From: Peribolospora baueri
Lineage: Eukaryota > Basidiomycota > Peribolosporomycetes > Peribolosporales > Peribolosporaceae
Direction of reading: 5' to 3'
Length of the DNA: 64,000 nucleotides
NCBI GenBank assembly: GCA_029717555.1
Contig: JAMDHS010000016.1
Coordinates: 62,001 to 126,000 of the forward strand
Shown here: positions 22,635-34,499 of the stretch, piece after piece
Position numbering within the stretch: position 1 is the stretch's first letter
Layout: each line of letters begins with the position of its first letter
The notes under the pieces: generated by a model
Databases searched by the model: none
Told to the model about the DNA's origin: nothing
The model's input: the letters and a program-made list of their open reading frames with translations, nothing else
Made by a program: the position numbers and the translations under genes

Positions 22635-23956
22635 ATGGTGAGCAAGGCTGGAAGTCCGGGATAGATGCTGAGGTTGGCATATGATGCGGATGAGGAGCTG
22701 TTAGATGCAGGGCATGGCGCATCTGGTGGAAGGAAAGGGCTGGACAGGCGGTCGAGTACGGCACCGGCATCCGGGAAGGACAAGGAAGACGAGTAGTCGG
22801 TAAGACGATGGGTGGACGGTCGCTGACCACCTTGTTCGTCCCTTTCGCCTTGTCCTTTTGCGTTTGTCGCCATTCGCTTCATGGGACAATAGGGTATCGA
22901 CGTGAGTACGAAGCCTTGCCTCGTTCCGTACTGTCTACCGACTGGGGTCTCACAATTTCCCTATCCCGCTCGTTCGTCCACGTAGATCAAGAAGCACCAC
23001 GTTAAAAAGGGCCAGCGCACTGCGCCCAAGAGCGAGGACCCCTACCTCCTCTTGCTTGTGAAGGTGATTGTCGTGACCGCGATTGTAGAACGGACGGGTC
23101 GAGGTTAGGTCTGGAGGGCACGCAATCTCGGTGGGACGAGCGTTTTGGGACGCTTGTAGAGCAGCTGGTAATACGCCAGCGACATTCGTCTCGGAAAGCA
23201 GGAGAGAAGGGTTAACAGGGGCGAAACTGCGCTCCTGCAGTAGTTTGAGTGTATTGATTCCAGCGGACGCTGACGACCGTGCTTGGTTTTCTTCAATTAG
23301 CTCTACCGCTTCCTGGCTCGCCGGACCGACTCGCGCTTCAACAAGGTGATCCTCCGCCGCCTCTACCAGTCCAAGATCAACCGTCCCCCCGTGTCGATCT
23401 CGCGCGTTGTCTACCTGACCCGCAACCACAACAAGGGTGTCGACTCGTCCAAGGCCGCTCCCAAGACGGTCGTCGTCGTGGGTCCCATCACCGACGACAA
23501 CCGCATGCTCGAGGTGCCCAAGCTTAGCATCGCCGCCCTCAGGTTCACTAAGACGGCGCGCGCCCGCATCCTGGCCGCTGGTGGCGAGTGCCTGACCCTC
23601 GACCAGCTTGCCCTCCGTTCGCCCACCGGCTCGAACACCCTCCTCCTCCGCGGCCCCAAGAACGCCCGCGAGGCCGTCAGGCACTTCGGCATGGGTCGTG
23701 AGTATCGGTCTCGGTATATTTCGAAGCTTGGACTTGTCCGTACCCGTCGTTTTATCCTCATCACACGCCCCGTCATTTTGTTCTTTCCCAGCCCACAAGC
23801 ACAAGAAGCCTTACGTCATGTCCAAGGGCAGGAAATTCGAGAAGGCTCGTGGCCGCAGAAAGTCTCGCGGCTTCAAGGTGCGTACTGGACGGATAGACTG
23901 TCGAGTTTTTGCAGTTCGAAAGCTGACGTTCTTCTCGTCTGCTTGCCCAGGTGTAA
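22635..23956 (+). CDS. RPL18: 60S ribosomal protein eL18
   Basis: eL18 is a structural protein of the large cytosolic ribosomal subunit. Six exons: ATG alone (22635-22637), a 9-nt exon GGTATCGAC (22893-22901, residues GID), 22986-23063, 23301-23697, 23792-23877, and a last exon of only Val plus stop (23951-23956). The joined protein begins [20 protein letters not shown] and continues through [42 protein letters not shown] and [14 protein letters not shown] to [20 protein letters not shown], as in other eukaryotes. The length of about 192 residues fits the family. Introns of 255 and 237 nt near the 5' end are long for this window and could hold regulatory elements or a small RNA, but no clear snoRNA boxes were found. 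Confidence 0.95.
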
Positions 23957-25665
23957 ACACCTTGTCGCCATCGCCATTTGTCACTCAACCCTGCTCCGCC
24001 ACCGGGGCGGGTGCCCGTGGACGGGCTATGTGCGCTTTCACGCTCGTCCTCGAAAAGCCCATGTGTCGGCGTGGCCTACCTATGCGAGCGCCTGTACCTA
24101 TTTCTCGGCTTGTCGAGCCGATCCATGTTTCCAAAGTGTATGGCTCGTGGTCCGAGCGAATTCTCAGCTTGCAAATTCACTGGTCGTCATGGGTATCGTG
24201 GAGACGCGCCTTCGACGCGCGTCTGCCTAGGCCTACGGAGATGGGGCTGGAGGTGCAAGCTGGCTAGCTCGGACGGAGTCGAGCACCAGCTGAGAAGTGG
24301 AAGTGCGATGACGGGAGCGGGCATGGCTGGTCATCCCTCTTCTCTTTCTGATGACACCTGCATCACTTATAGAATGCCGCCTGGTGTGGTTGTCGAAGTT
24401 GGGCGGAGGACGAGCGGCAGTATGAACACGTGGAAAGAAAGAATGCGCCACCGTGAAGCACAAGCACGATCCACGGTCGAGTCGTGCGGGCATTAACTAG
24501 ACCGAGACCTTTCTTCGTGGCCGGGCGGCCCGGGTGGATCGAGCGGCGCGCGTCGTCTTCATTTTTTTTCTACTGCATTTTGTGGTGCGCTGTGAATGCT
24601 TCGTCGTAAGTGACTCGCTCGGTCATCGCGATCAGGCAAAAAAAAAATAGACTCGATTCCTCATTTGCATTTCCACCGTCACGAAATCCGTCGGATAACC
24701 ACACATCCATGACAGGGCAAGCAAGCTGTTTATTACTCCAACTGCCGCCGTGCGGGCATAGCCACGCACGCAAGTGGGCAAGGACGAGATGCGAAGGAAG
24801 GAAAGAAGAGATCGCGAGTGGCCCGCCGGCAGACGGCGTTCTATGAGCTGGGAGGCCGTGTGAGCATGTCAGGATGGCGTGGGCTGGAGATGAGCGTCGC
24901 TGGCCGGCCGTCGGTGGTGGCTGAGGATGAGGATGCGGCTGCGGCGGGAGGAGGATCGACGGGGACGGGAGGAAGGGGCGATGGAGGACGGAGGTATCAG
25001 CCGGGCACGCCGGCGTCGACGACGACGACGACCCAGCTGACAGGTCGATCGCCTCTTGAGACGGCCGTAAATGGCGAGCGACGCCCTGACCTGACATTTC
25101 TCGAGAGAGAGATCTTGCGCTGTCTTGCGATGTCACGTGCCTGACCGACACTTGCGCTGCGCTCGGGCGTTTGATCGCTAGGGCCGTCATAGCGCGACCT
25201 GCCGCAGCACGGAAGTCCGGCGGTTCGTACTTCGGTGCAGTTCCACCACGCGCGGCAAGTGCGGTGCACAGATAGTCTGGTTGGCGCCGACGAGGGGGCG
25301 GTGGACGAAGGCGAAGAGCGGAGGGGAAGGAAAAGGACGAACGGGGCCGAAAGGAAGAACGAAGGGATGAAAGAACGAAGGGACAGGCCGCCTTGCTTGG
25401 CCTTAGGGCCGGCGGCTCGATACTGGGATGCAGCTCGGATGACGCTTCTCGGCGGTGCGTTGGTCCCTTGGCTCCTTAAGGCGGCCTCCGCCGTCGTCTC
25501 CTTCGGCCCACACCTCCTTCTCTTCTCCTCTTGCTTACATCTCTTTGCGCCTCGTCAGATACACTCCTCCTTCCTCGTCCACCTACTCTCACGTTCACCT
25601 ACGCTCTTTGCCTCTCGTCCAGCGCCTCTCTTCGCTCACTCGCTCGCTCCGTCTATGGTTCGGTC
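23957..25665. other. 1.7-kb intergenic region with two doubtful overlapping frames
   Basis: No recognised gene. A minus-strand frame at 24570-25190 (about 206 codons, Ser/Pro/His-rich) overlaps a plus-strand frame at 24818-25144 (ending FLEREILRCLAMSRA). Neither has domains, splice partners or a clear promoter, and one of them at least must be spurious. The right end, from about 25480, is pyrimidine-rich and fits the promoter and leader of the downstream glycosidase gene. Confidence 0.35.
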
Positions 25666-27772
25666 ATGATCTCGCCTTCCTTCTCCCAGCTTGCCCTCCT
25701 CGTCTCCGTCGCCCTCGCATCCCTCTCTGCTCTTCCCCCTTCCAACGCCTCCACCGCCAGGCGAAGCGCACACGATGACCCACACTCGTCGCAACCCCGT
25801 TCCTCGCTCCGCCGGCTCCAGACCCGCGGCTCGAGTGCGGACGACGTCGTTCAGCGCATCAAGATGGGCTTGATCGCGGACCAGAGAGCTGTCTGGGAGC
25901 AGGGTACCGCCGCCGAAGCCATTCTCGAGCTAGACGCCGCCGACCTCAGCGTCTTCTCCCGCAAGTTTTCCGACTCTTCCTCCCACCCCCCTTACCTCGT
26001 TCTTTCCATGGCCTACGATAGCATCTCCCGCCAGGCCGCCGACGGCCGTCTCGGCATGAACCTTGGCGATGTCGTTACCTCCGCCAACTCGGGCTCCGCA
26101 ATGGACGGTGCCAGCAATGGTCCTTCCGTCCTCCTCGGCGCTGAGCTCTGGGACCACGGCGCCGGCGGCAGCGACAAGTCCGAAAGCACCAACCCCCAGT
26201 TCTGGTGGACCGCCGCGGAGAAGCAGCTCAACTATCTTCTCCAAACCGCACCCAGGGGCCCCGACGGAATCATCAGCCATCGCGCTGACGGCATCCAGTT
26301 TTGGGCCGGTGAGTGCTCATGACGAGAAACGGGAAGCCGGGCTCGTTCAGCTGTTCATCTGATCCCACGTTCGTGTTCGTGTTCGTGTTCGTGTTCGTCC
26401 GCCTCGTCCCCGACAGACGGCATGTACATGGGCTTTCCTTTCCTCGCATGTGAGTTTAAATGCGCTCGATCGGCTATATATCAGCCTTTCTTTCATCCGT
26501 CCCGTCGCTCAATCTTCTCCGTCGTATACCTTCCCCAGACTACGGCCTCGTGACGAACAACCAGAGCCTCCTTCAGACCGCTTACGAGCAGTGCTCCCTC
26601 TACCGGTGAGCGCCGTCCCGCGACTTTATATTTCCAAGTTGAGATGCTGTGACAAGTTTTGACCTTGCTTGGCTCATCTTTCGGCCTCCACCATTTCACC
26701 CCGTAGCTCGACGCTGCAGGACCAGAACTTGACGTCGCCGACGCTCGGCCTCTGGCGTCACATTATCGCCTACAACGACACCAGCAAGGCGTATAGCCCC
26801 GTAGACCCTGGCTTTTGGGCCACCGGTGAGTTTGTGTGGTCGAGTCGAGAGTCGACGACGGCCGTGCGTGGTCATCCCTGTGCTCTGTGCTCATTCCACG
26901 GTGTTCATCACATCGACCGCGACCGCCCGCAGGCAACGGCTGGGCGACCGGCGGCATGCTACGCGTCCTGGCCTCCATCTCGGCCAGCAACTACGCTTCG
27001 CAGATGTCCCAGCAGGTTCGCGACCTGATTACCTGGGTCGAGGAGATTCTCTTTGCCGCCTACCGCTATCAGGTGAGTCCGCCGTGTAGGGCCAGCTCGA
27101 AACTCGAAACGTGCACGAACCTGACTGGCCCTCGCTTCTGGCGCCTGTCAACAGGACAAATCGACGGGCCTGTTCAACAACTACGTCGACCACCTCGGAC
27201 AGACGGGTGGACCGTACTTCCTCGACTCATCCGGCTCCGCCGCACTCGCCTACGCCTCCTTCCGCATCGCCTCGCTCTCCCCAACTGGCGCGCAGTACGC
27301 CCAAAAAGCAGAGAAGCTGCGGCAGACGGTCATTTCCAATGTCTCCCCGCTCGGAAAGCTGGAGAACCCTCCGTTGGACGAAGTGAACGCGTTGAACTGG
27401 AGCGGCGATAACTCGGGAAGCCCCGAGAGTCTTGCGTTTGCTGTTCTTATGGAGGCTGCGTACCGCGACTGGAAGGCCGGTAACAGCACCGACGCCCGCG
27501 GCGTCGGCGTCGCCTACCACGGATGGCCGACTGCCAACTCGACCGCGCCTGGCAACTCGACCGCCTCATCCGGCGCGACTAGCACCGCCAACTCATCCAC
27601 GTCCGCGTCCACGTCCGCATCCGCTTCCCACTCCACCTCCACTAACAGCCCGAAGCAGAGCAGCAACGCGAACGCGTTCTCTATCCTCGCCCCGTACTTC
27701 TCTCAAGCCCCCTTGGCGGTCGCCGGCAGCACCGCCGCCGCCGCTTTGCACACCGCCTTGGCTCGGGCATAA
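25666..27772 (+). CDS. Secreted six-hairpin glycosidase (GH105/GH88-like), probably GPI-anchored
   Basis: The ATG at 25666 gives a signal peptide (MISPSFSQLALLVSVALASL). Exons joined after introns at about 26309, 26450, 26609, 26825 and 27073 read IKMGLIADQRAVWEQGTAAE, YLVLSMAYDSISRQAADGRL, DGMYMGFPFLAYYGLVTNN, TLGLWRHII, PGFWATGNGWATGGMLRVLA and GPYFLDSSGSAALAYASFRI. The xFWATGNGWA motif and the pre-barrel DGMYMGFPFLA resemble unsaturated rhamnogalacturonyl hydrolases and related six-hairpin enzymes. The C-terminus is a Ser/Thr/Asn-rich stalk followed by a hydrophobic tail (PLAVAGSTAAAALHTALARA), which suggests a GPI anchor and cell-wall or membrane location. Known family members act on plant pectin fragments. 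The true substrate is not shown here. Confidence 0.78.
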
Positions 27773-28213
27773 TCTCGTCGTTCGCCGCGTTCTCGTTCGT
27801 TCGTTCCGTTTCGTTTCGTTCCCCTCATCGACGACGCGATCCCCTCCGCCTCGGTTCGTGCGTTCATCGCGCACTATCCCCCCCCCCTCCCTCTTCCCCG
27901 TAGCATGCGTAGAGATCTATTTCCGCCCACCTACGTCACTCTCTTACTTCCCGTTCGGACCTTGTACCTAATTCAGACAGACGCTCGCCGCCGAGATGGA
28001 TGGCTGGCTGGCTCGCTCGCTTGCAACGGATGACGGACGATCGTCGCATCCGCATCAGCATTCGCATTCGCATTCACGTCTGGCCGCGTCGCTATCATCA
28101 TGAGAGGCCATGCTACAGTTCTGTGTCACAGTCACAGCCACAGCATCCATCCTAGCTGGCGTCGCCGCTGTCACCGTCGCCGTCACCGACGGGGAGACAG
28201 ACGAGCGCGCGCT
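27773..28213. other. Intergenic region between convergent genes
   Basis: About 0.44 kb containing the 3' ends of the glycosidase (plus) and the EXPERA-like gene (minus). Short TTCG/TTCGTT and GCATTC-like repeats occur near 27795-27825 and 28050-28075. I see no gene. Confidence 0.45.
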
Positions 28214-29275
28214 TCAGACGCGCTTCTTCTTCCCCTCCAACGCCGGCGACGATTGGGAGGCGAGTCGGAGGGCGCCGAAGATCTCGCGACCGAAGACGTA
28301 GGTGATGAGGGCCGGGAAGACGAGCCAGAGGCCGTTGGGACTGTGAAGAAAGGAGGTTAAAGGTAAAAACAAAAAGGCAAAGGTAAAACGTAAAGGGTCG
28401 ACGGGTCGGACGTGAGCATACGGACAATACGCCTATCGTGCTCGTCGACGGCCGGAGGGACGGGACGGGACGGGACGCACATGATCCAGAGCAGGACAAA
28501 GTCGTGCCCGTTGTTGTGCCCCGTCTTGCACCAGTCGCAGAAGTGCTCCTGGAGTCGGATTCGAGGAAGGGAAAGGGCAAGAGCAGATGGGACGGGAGAT
28601 CAGAGGATGGAAGACGCACCGGGCCGGCCTTACCACCAGGGCCAGGGCGAGCATGTTACGGAAGAACGCGGGTGGGCGAGAAGGAGTGGGCGTGAAGAAA
28701 ATACTCGCCTGAAGCCAGTACAACACGGTTTTGCTGAGCGTCATGACAACGCTCGTGAAGCCCACCAGCGGCGCCGCCTCGGACGCCGGGGAGAGGTGGG
28801 CGAGGTAGAGGTAGAGAAAGTTGAGCGCACTCTCGACGACGTTGAGGGCGGATTGGGCGTTGGTGAAACCGTCGTTGGATTCGAACGAGGGGAGGCCGTA
28901 GACGTGGTCCACGTTCGCGTATAGGGCGTACCTGGCGAGAGTGATGGTGAGAGGAGAAGAAGACTCAGAGGTGCGGTGCACTTAGGGGCGAGCGGGTAGC
29001 GCGGTGGTAAGCTAGCTCACGGGCTCCAGATCCAGTGCAAGTCACCGCCGACCATGGAGCGCGGCCTGAAAAAACAGTAGCCGGCGTCCCAGACGACGAG
29101 CAGAGTCGAAAGACTGTGATGTCGTAGCGAGAAATGAGGGGAGGAGGGGGGTAGCTGACCGGGTCAGATGGGCCGCCGGGTAACTAACTGTGCTGTCGCG
29201 CTCTCTGTTCGCTCGCTCGGCTCACAGGAACCAGAGCGAGATCCATGCTCGCGGATGGTGTTGAAAGGCGGCCAT
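28214..29275 (-). CDS. EXPERA-like fungal integral membrane protein, probably ER
   Basis: The start at 29275 reads MAAFQHHPRAWISLWFL; the next exon gives LSTLLVVWDAGYCFFRPRSM and GGDLHWIWSP. The large exon begins YALYANVDHVYGLPSFES and DGFTNAQSALNVVESALNFL, followed by SKTVLYWLQ. Then come EHFCDWCKTGHNNGHDFVLL and PNGLWLVFPALITYVFGREI. Four or five hydrophobic segments are visible. The pattern (HWIWSP, NVDHVYG, DGFTNAQ, PNGLW) is that of a conserved fungal family related to EXPERA/emopamil-binding membrane proteins; enzymatic activity is not established for it. The C-terminus EGKKKRV has Lys at -3 and -4, a KKxx-type ER retrieval signal. Five exons. Confidence 0.7.
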
Positions 29276-29820
29276 GGGCGCGAGGTATGTGCGAGGGTGA
29301 GCAGGCGTGAGGGAAATGCAAGTTAGTGGGCGTGCTGAGGATGGTCGACGGTGGTGGTGTAGGTGCGAGAGGGAACAAGAGGCCAGCGTCGGCAAGCCGT
29401 TGGGTGTCGCCGCCCGGGCCGAGCTCCACGTTGGAGAAAATGGTCCCTTTCGCTCATTGACGATGCCGCTCGTCGTCCTCGTATTCGTCTCTAACTCGCC
29501 TCATCCACTCACACACTCCTTCTTTTCTCTTTGTCTTTATTTCGCATGCCGTCCAAAGTCGGCCGGGGCGATACGGTGCAGCCTGTCGCCAGCCCTCGGA
29601 CGGCCTGTGCACTGTAGATGTAGGTGGTCATCGATCGTATGACCTTGGTTGACCGGAAAGACTACAGGCGCACGATGCCCAAGCTTCGTGTAACGGACAA
29701 TGACAAGCGAGAAAACCAGTCCGTTCGAAAGGCAGCTTGCCAATCGGACGAGCTGCCCGGACTATACCGGTACGTGCCCACCTTCCAACGCCTAAGCGCC
29801 CCTCACCCAAAGCCGATCAG
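29276..29820. other. Intergenic region between EXPERA-like gene and DDI1
   Basis: About 0.55 kb holding the promoter of the EXPERA-like gene and the 3' region of DDI1, both on the minus strand. I see nothing else in it. Confidence 0.4.
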
Positions 29821-31932
29821 TCAACCTTGGAAGAGCAACGACGCGGCTACCTCGACGTTTCCCCCGGCCGCGTCCAGGATCCTCTCCGCGTCCTGCCTGC
29901 TCGCACCTAGGCTCATGAGCGCCTGGACGTTCGCTTCCGGATGCCCGCCGCCGCCGCCTGCTCCGCCTACGCCTAGCCCACTTCCAACCCCCGCGCGGGG
30001 GCCGTGCTGGCTTCGTGGCACCGCCGCGGACGATGGTACGGAGGACGCTGGGTGGCGCGCTCCCGTCGCCGCAACTGAACCGCTCGAATCGCCGCCGCCG
30101 AGAGTGTTCCCCACGCCAGGGAACCTCGGTTGCGGCTGCGGCTGCTGCTCAGTACTTGGCCCTGCCGCCCCCATGGAAGCACCCGAAGGCACAGGCGGAG
30201 CGACAGGGTCCCCATGCTCGTCCACTTGCTCCTCTATGCGTGCGCTCGCCGGGAGCTCATGCTCGTCGAGAAAGCGGATCTTGCGTCCCTGGATTACCAG
30301 CGCGTTCGTATCCAAGTCGATGCACGCCTGATACCGTTTGAGCATGTCAAGCCCGAACAGGAGATCTACGCCACGGCCCTATGGGGTGGGATCGAGGAGA
30401 GTGTGCTTGGGGATCAGATCCTGGGCAAGCCTAACGAGGAAAGAGTGCTGGGGGATGATAATGAAGCGCATTTCTCACCTCCATGATGGTGAACGAGCAC
30501 GGCAAGAAGAGGTCACCGCCGAGCTTGATCTGGTCACTCGACGGTGAGATCAGCGATCGTCGGCAAGGTTAACTTCAAAAAAGCACGGGCCCAGCAAAGA
30601 GATGCTTACCTGCGCGGAATGGACCCTGCCCAAGATCTTGGCCGTGCCAACGCCCCGAGCGATGCCGGCGAAGCGCTTGTCGAGCAGTCGCATGATGCTA
30701 TTTCGAGGCGAAGATCGTCATTCACGTCGATGAGTCTGGAAAACAAACTGAAAGCCACGAGCGGATATTACAACCCACCCGCACTCTTCCGCCAGTTGGG
30801 GGCTCACTGGGCACGACGACGAAAGCCATGCAGAACAGTTAGCGCCCGCTAGTTTGCCACCTTAAGAGCTGCGCTCGCTCACTGATTGTTGCCTGCGCGC
30901 CGCTATCGACGAACGCCTGGGCCTTATGCCCGTTGACCTCTACGTCGATGTAAAGCATGGTGACCCTGCCAAAGTTCTCCGGGTTGTATTCCATCGCATG
31001 CTCCAAGTTCTCCATCACCCTCTCCTGCCTGATCGCCTCCTCGATCCGCTTTTGCGCTTCCACGTCAAACTCGTCTGCCGCGCCCAAATTAGCCTCCGCT
31101 TGGGCGCGGGCCAGCTCCATGGCTCGCGTCTCCTCGCGCTGTTGCTGGACAAAGGAAGGGAGGAGAGAGCCAAAGCGAGCGGGGTCTGTGCGCGCTGCAT
31201 TAGCGAGCTCCGGGTTGGTCTGGGTTGCGATGCGGCGGCGAGGCGGGTGGAAGAGACGGTGGCATGAGCATTGAGAGGAAGCAATGTGAAGCAATATGAC
31301 ATAGTATGCATTAGCAAGCACATCTCGCACTTCGACCGACGGACTGATTGCTGACCTGCTGAAGCCAGTCCATGAGCTGTGGGTTCCCAAGGAACTGCAA
31401 TCGGAACATTTCCGAGTCTTGCTCGACCGTCCTGGACGCGGGAACAACCGAGGCGAGGCGAGAAATGAGAGGAGGATGTGCATCGGTGAGGTGACTAGAT
31501 GCCCACTCGCCGGCGCTTCCAGGCTCTCTCGCTCCGCTCGACTCACCTTCCCGCAGCGTATACCTTTCTCCTTAGCAGGAGCAAGTCGTCTTGCTTGACG
31601 CCGTACGCCTCGAGCGTCTTCTTGGGGTCTTTCATCTCCTCGTCGTGGAAGTGGATACTCTGGTCTGATGCTGGAATGTCAGACTTTCGGGTTGCGCGAG
31701 AGATGGAGAGACGTCACGAAAAAAGGAACAATCAGCATCTCCGCTCAGCGCAGCAGGCGCCTGCCCCCTTAGTCGATTTAGGGGCTGAAGAGCGGCGGCG
31801 ACGTAGACAAAAGGCCGGCTTCCGCACACTAACCTCCGCCTCAAGCAAGGCCATGATGTTCTCCAGCTCGATCTGCGGGTCCACGTCGAGCGTGTAGTGG
31901 TCTCCCGCGTCGGTCGCGAAGGAGACCCTCAT
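29821..31932 (-). CDS. DDI1: DNA damage-inducible protein 1 (ubiquitin receptor with retropepsin-like domain)
   Basis: DDI1 carries ubiquitylated proteins to the proteasome and cleaves some of them. From the ATG at 31932 an N-terminal ubiquitin-like domain reads [19 protein letters not shown] to [15 protein letters not shown] short exon [19 protein letters not shown] and the helical region [19 protein letters not shown] follow. The aspartic-protease-like domain has the active-site [10 protein letters not shown], then [48 protein letters not shown] and [20 protein letters not shown]. After a Gln/Pro/Gly-rich linker the C-terminal UBA domain is [20 protein letters not shown], ending LLFQG at 29821. 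About eight exons, with every domain and the catalytic DSGA present, so it appears intact. It is a normal host gene, not part of a retroelement. Confidence 0.93.
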
Positions 31933-32369
31933 GTTTGCCGCGAGCAGGGGCCGTGTTCTTCTCTCTGGTTGCGCCTTGGGGCTCGATCGGCGGCTGCGCT
32001 TGTGCGTGTGTGTTGTTTGTGATAAGAAGGTGGCTGAAAGGTGAGATAGGATGGTGGAGGGCGCAGGCAGGGACGAGAAGGGGCCGCGTCAGCCGCGCTC
32101 GCAGTCCAGTCAAGCTTTGTACGACCAAGTCGATCCGGGGAGTGATCGGCGAGGGCCACGTGGTCGGCACGTGCAACGCTCATAATATTAGGCACTGACG
32201 TTCTAATAACACGCGAACGAGAAGCTACCGCGCTGAACATTACGTATATGTGCCTCCTCCCGTGGTATGCCTTCGGCGGCTGATGACGTCTAGAGCTCCA
32301 CCCAAGTGAACCGTACTCGTACACGAATTCTTCCCCACCACACCGCCGCCCGCGACAGCATCCCCTTGC
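31933..32369. other. Intergenic region upstream of DDI1
   Basis: About 0.44 kb between DDI1 and HUT1, both on the minus strand. It holds the DDI1 promoter and the HUT1 3' end. No other feature was recognised. Confidence 0.4.
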
Positions 32370-33745
32370 CTACGCCGCCTTCAGCTTCGTCTTCTCTCCC
32401 TGTCGCAGCGCCTTCTTCGCAAGCCCCTCCGACCGCTTCACGTGCGCTTCCACACCGATGCCGGCAAAGACGAGCGCGACGCCGGCCCACTGACCCGCGC
32501 TGAGCGGGTGGTCAAAAAGGAAGACGGAGAGAAGCATGGTGAAAAGCTTTCTCGTCACCGTGACGGTGACGAGGGTGAGAGAGCCAAAGTGGGCGAGGAG
32601 GTCAAAAATAAAACATTGGCCAAGCGCGCCGCAGAGAGCGTAGGAGAGGATGGGGAGCCAAGCGGAGGGGTGGGTGTGGAGGAAGGCGAGGGCCGTGGAG
32701 AGCTCTGATGCGGAGGCGGAGGTGGGATTGAGGACAGGGATGGAAGGCAGAGCGACGGAGATGGTGATAAACTGGAGCAAAGTGGCCATGAGGTTCATCA
32801 TGAACATCATCTGCGTGCCTTGGATGTCGTAGCGAGAGAAGATCTCGTCTTGCGTGCTGTTGGTGGCGCCGTCGATAATCAAGTTCGTCAGGAGCAGCGC
32901 CAGCCCCAGGATGCTCGACCCTCCCGCTGCTCCCCGACCTCCGTGCTTGGCCGCTTTGGCGGGATCGACGGGCTGGAAGAGCATGAACGCGCTGATGCCG
33001 ACGGTGACCATGCTTACGACGAGATACTTGTGAGCCGCGAACCGCCGGCGATACAGCACCACGTTCATCAGCATCACCGGCACAAGCTTGCATGATTTGC
33101 CCAGGATCATAGTCGGGTAAGAAATGTATCGAAGAGAAGCGAAGCCGAACGGCGAGGCCAACGACTGGAAGAGAGCGACCTGAATGTATCGGAAGAGGAG
33201 TGGCGAGCGCAGGACCTGTAACACGCTCAACCCCTCACCTCCCGAATGCGTTGCACAGTTCGCCTTCCCATTCGGTAGCACTCCTGCCTCTCCGTTCGTG
33301 GTCGGCGCTCCGTTGGCCTTCTCCTTCACGCTGTCACCCTCGTCCTTCTTCGCCTTGCTCTTCTTCTGACCGAACCCCTTCGCGAACTCGGGAAGACCAA
33401 ACGCCTGGCCCACACTCTGTCCGTTTGGCCGCGTCAAAAGAATGTAGATGGCGGCCACCGCTACGCTAATGGCGCTCTGAATGGTGTTGAGGAAGACGAC
33501 AGAGCGGAACTTCGTCTTTTCGCCGGTCCGTGGGTCTGTGAAGGTGGTGGATGAGACTGGCGGAAACGGGGAGAGCGAAGTGGCAATGCGAGTTAACAAA
33601 AAATAGTGAGTGACAGTGTTCCTAAGCACAGTCAGCTGTGTCACAACATGCCGTCGTACTCACGTCCCTCCTGAAGCACTCCCCAATACAAAAAGGTGGC
33701 GTAGACGCCAGCAACACAAACCGCCAAACGAAGGACGGATGACAT
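32370..33745 (-). CDS. HUT1: UDP-galactose transporter homologue (nucleotide-sugar transporter of the ER)
   Basis: HUT1/SLC35B1-type carriers exchange nucleotides or UDP-sugars across the ER membrane. Exon 1 from 33745 reads MSSVLRLAVCVAGVYATFLY and WGVLQEG. After an intron (about 33664-33550) it continues HPRTGEKTKFRSVVFLNTIQ. Family blocks follow: LASPFGFASLRYISYPTMIL, GKSCKLVPVMLMNVVLYRRR, YLVVSMVTVGISAFMLFQP, LIIDGATNSTQDEIF, LGQCFIFDLLAHFGSLTLV and TVTVTRKLFTMLLSVFLFDH. About ten membrane segments are apparent. A cytosolic insert of about 60 Lys/Gly-rich residues after the second segment is longer than usual. The C-terminus KLKAA fits a KxKxx ER retrieval signal. Two exons, intact. Confidence 0.9.
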
Positions 33746-33921
33746 GTTGGCGGGACGGTTGACCAGAGGTCGACTTGGAAAGACGACTAGACGTCAAGAG
33801 AAGCTCGGACCGGCCGAGAAGTGCGAGACCAAAGGCGTCTATAAGAGAGCCAGCTGACGGCGAGTGGTGGTGAATACAAGGAAGGGCAAGTAGGTCTCGC
33901 GAGACCTTCTCGCTGGCCACA
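33746..33921. promoter_or_regulatory. HUT1 promoter region
   Basis: The stretch upstream of the HUT1 ATG. On the minus strand it contains TCTTATAGACG near 33837-33848, a weak TATA-like element about 95 bp before the start codon. If the small frame at 33922 is real, this is a divergent promoter. Confidence 0.35.
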
Positions 33922-34194
33922 ATGCCGCAGCAGATCTTGGATCGCGCCCATCAACGCGAGCCGGCGTCGCGCACCGAGGTCAACGACCCACCATCCACGG
34001 CACTCGTCTTTGCTGTCATCCAGCCTTCCACGCTGAGCGGAAGCGGTCCAGTCGCATTTCTGGAGGAGCCGTACGTTCCATGGATTATTACAAGGCCTCG
34101 TATCCCACTCGCCTGGTCGGAAACCCTAACCGCGAGCCGATCGGATTCGCGCACTCCGTCCGCGATAACGACTAGGATAGGCAACAATGTGTAA
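33922..34194 (+). CDS. Doubtful small open reading frame (90 codons)
   Basis: ATG to stop without intron, beginning MPQQILDRAHQREPASRTEV and ending TTRIGNNV. It starts 176 bp from the HUT1 start on the opposite strand, which would suit divergent transcription. It has no recognised domain, signal peptide or membrane segment, and a minus-strand frame overlaps it fully, so it may be chance. Confidence 0.25.
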   Translation: MPQQILDRAHQREPASRTEVNDPPSTALVFAVIQPSTLSGSGPVAFLEEPYVPWIITRPRIPLAWSETLTASRSDSRTPSAITTRIGNNV

Positions 34195-34499
34195 TATTCA
34201 AGTCGGGCTTAACAGCACATCTTCCCTATACACAGTAGGTTCGGTCTCGGGTCGTGGATCAGTGATGCTGTTGGGCGGGCGGCTGCTGGCCTAGCTGGTC
34301 CAGAGCCCTTTCATAGTCCCGCCTGCACACAGAAAGGCAGTGGTTTATATCAATATGAGTGATACCCGCATCGAGGCGCATCGAGCGACACTGAGCCTGG
34401 CAATGGGAGTATACGAGTTGGGGGCCTGATAAGGAGGGCTGGATGATCCCCCGCGGGTAGAAAAGGTCCGCCTCCCGACGATAACATGTACGAGGCCAA

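Noticed and set aside
22638-22892. Possible box C/D snoRNA in the first eL18 intron (ATGATGCGGATGA-like start, a CTGA further on)
   Set aside because: The C box does not match RTGATGA well, there is no terminal stem, and spacing to the CTGA is too long.
24570-25190. 206-codon minus-strand frame after eL18
   Set aside because: Low-complexity Ser/Pro/His composition, a competing plus-strand frame, no splice partners or domain.
30839-31546. Retropepsin-like sequence that might suggest an LTR retroelement
   Set aside because: It is flanked in frame by ubiquitin-like and UBA domains, so it is the host gene DDI1.
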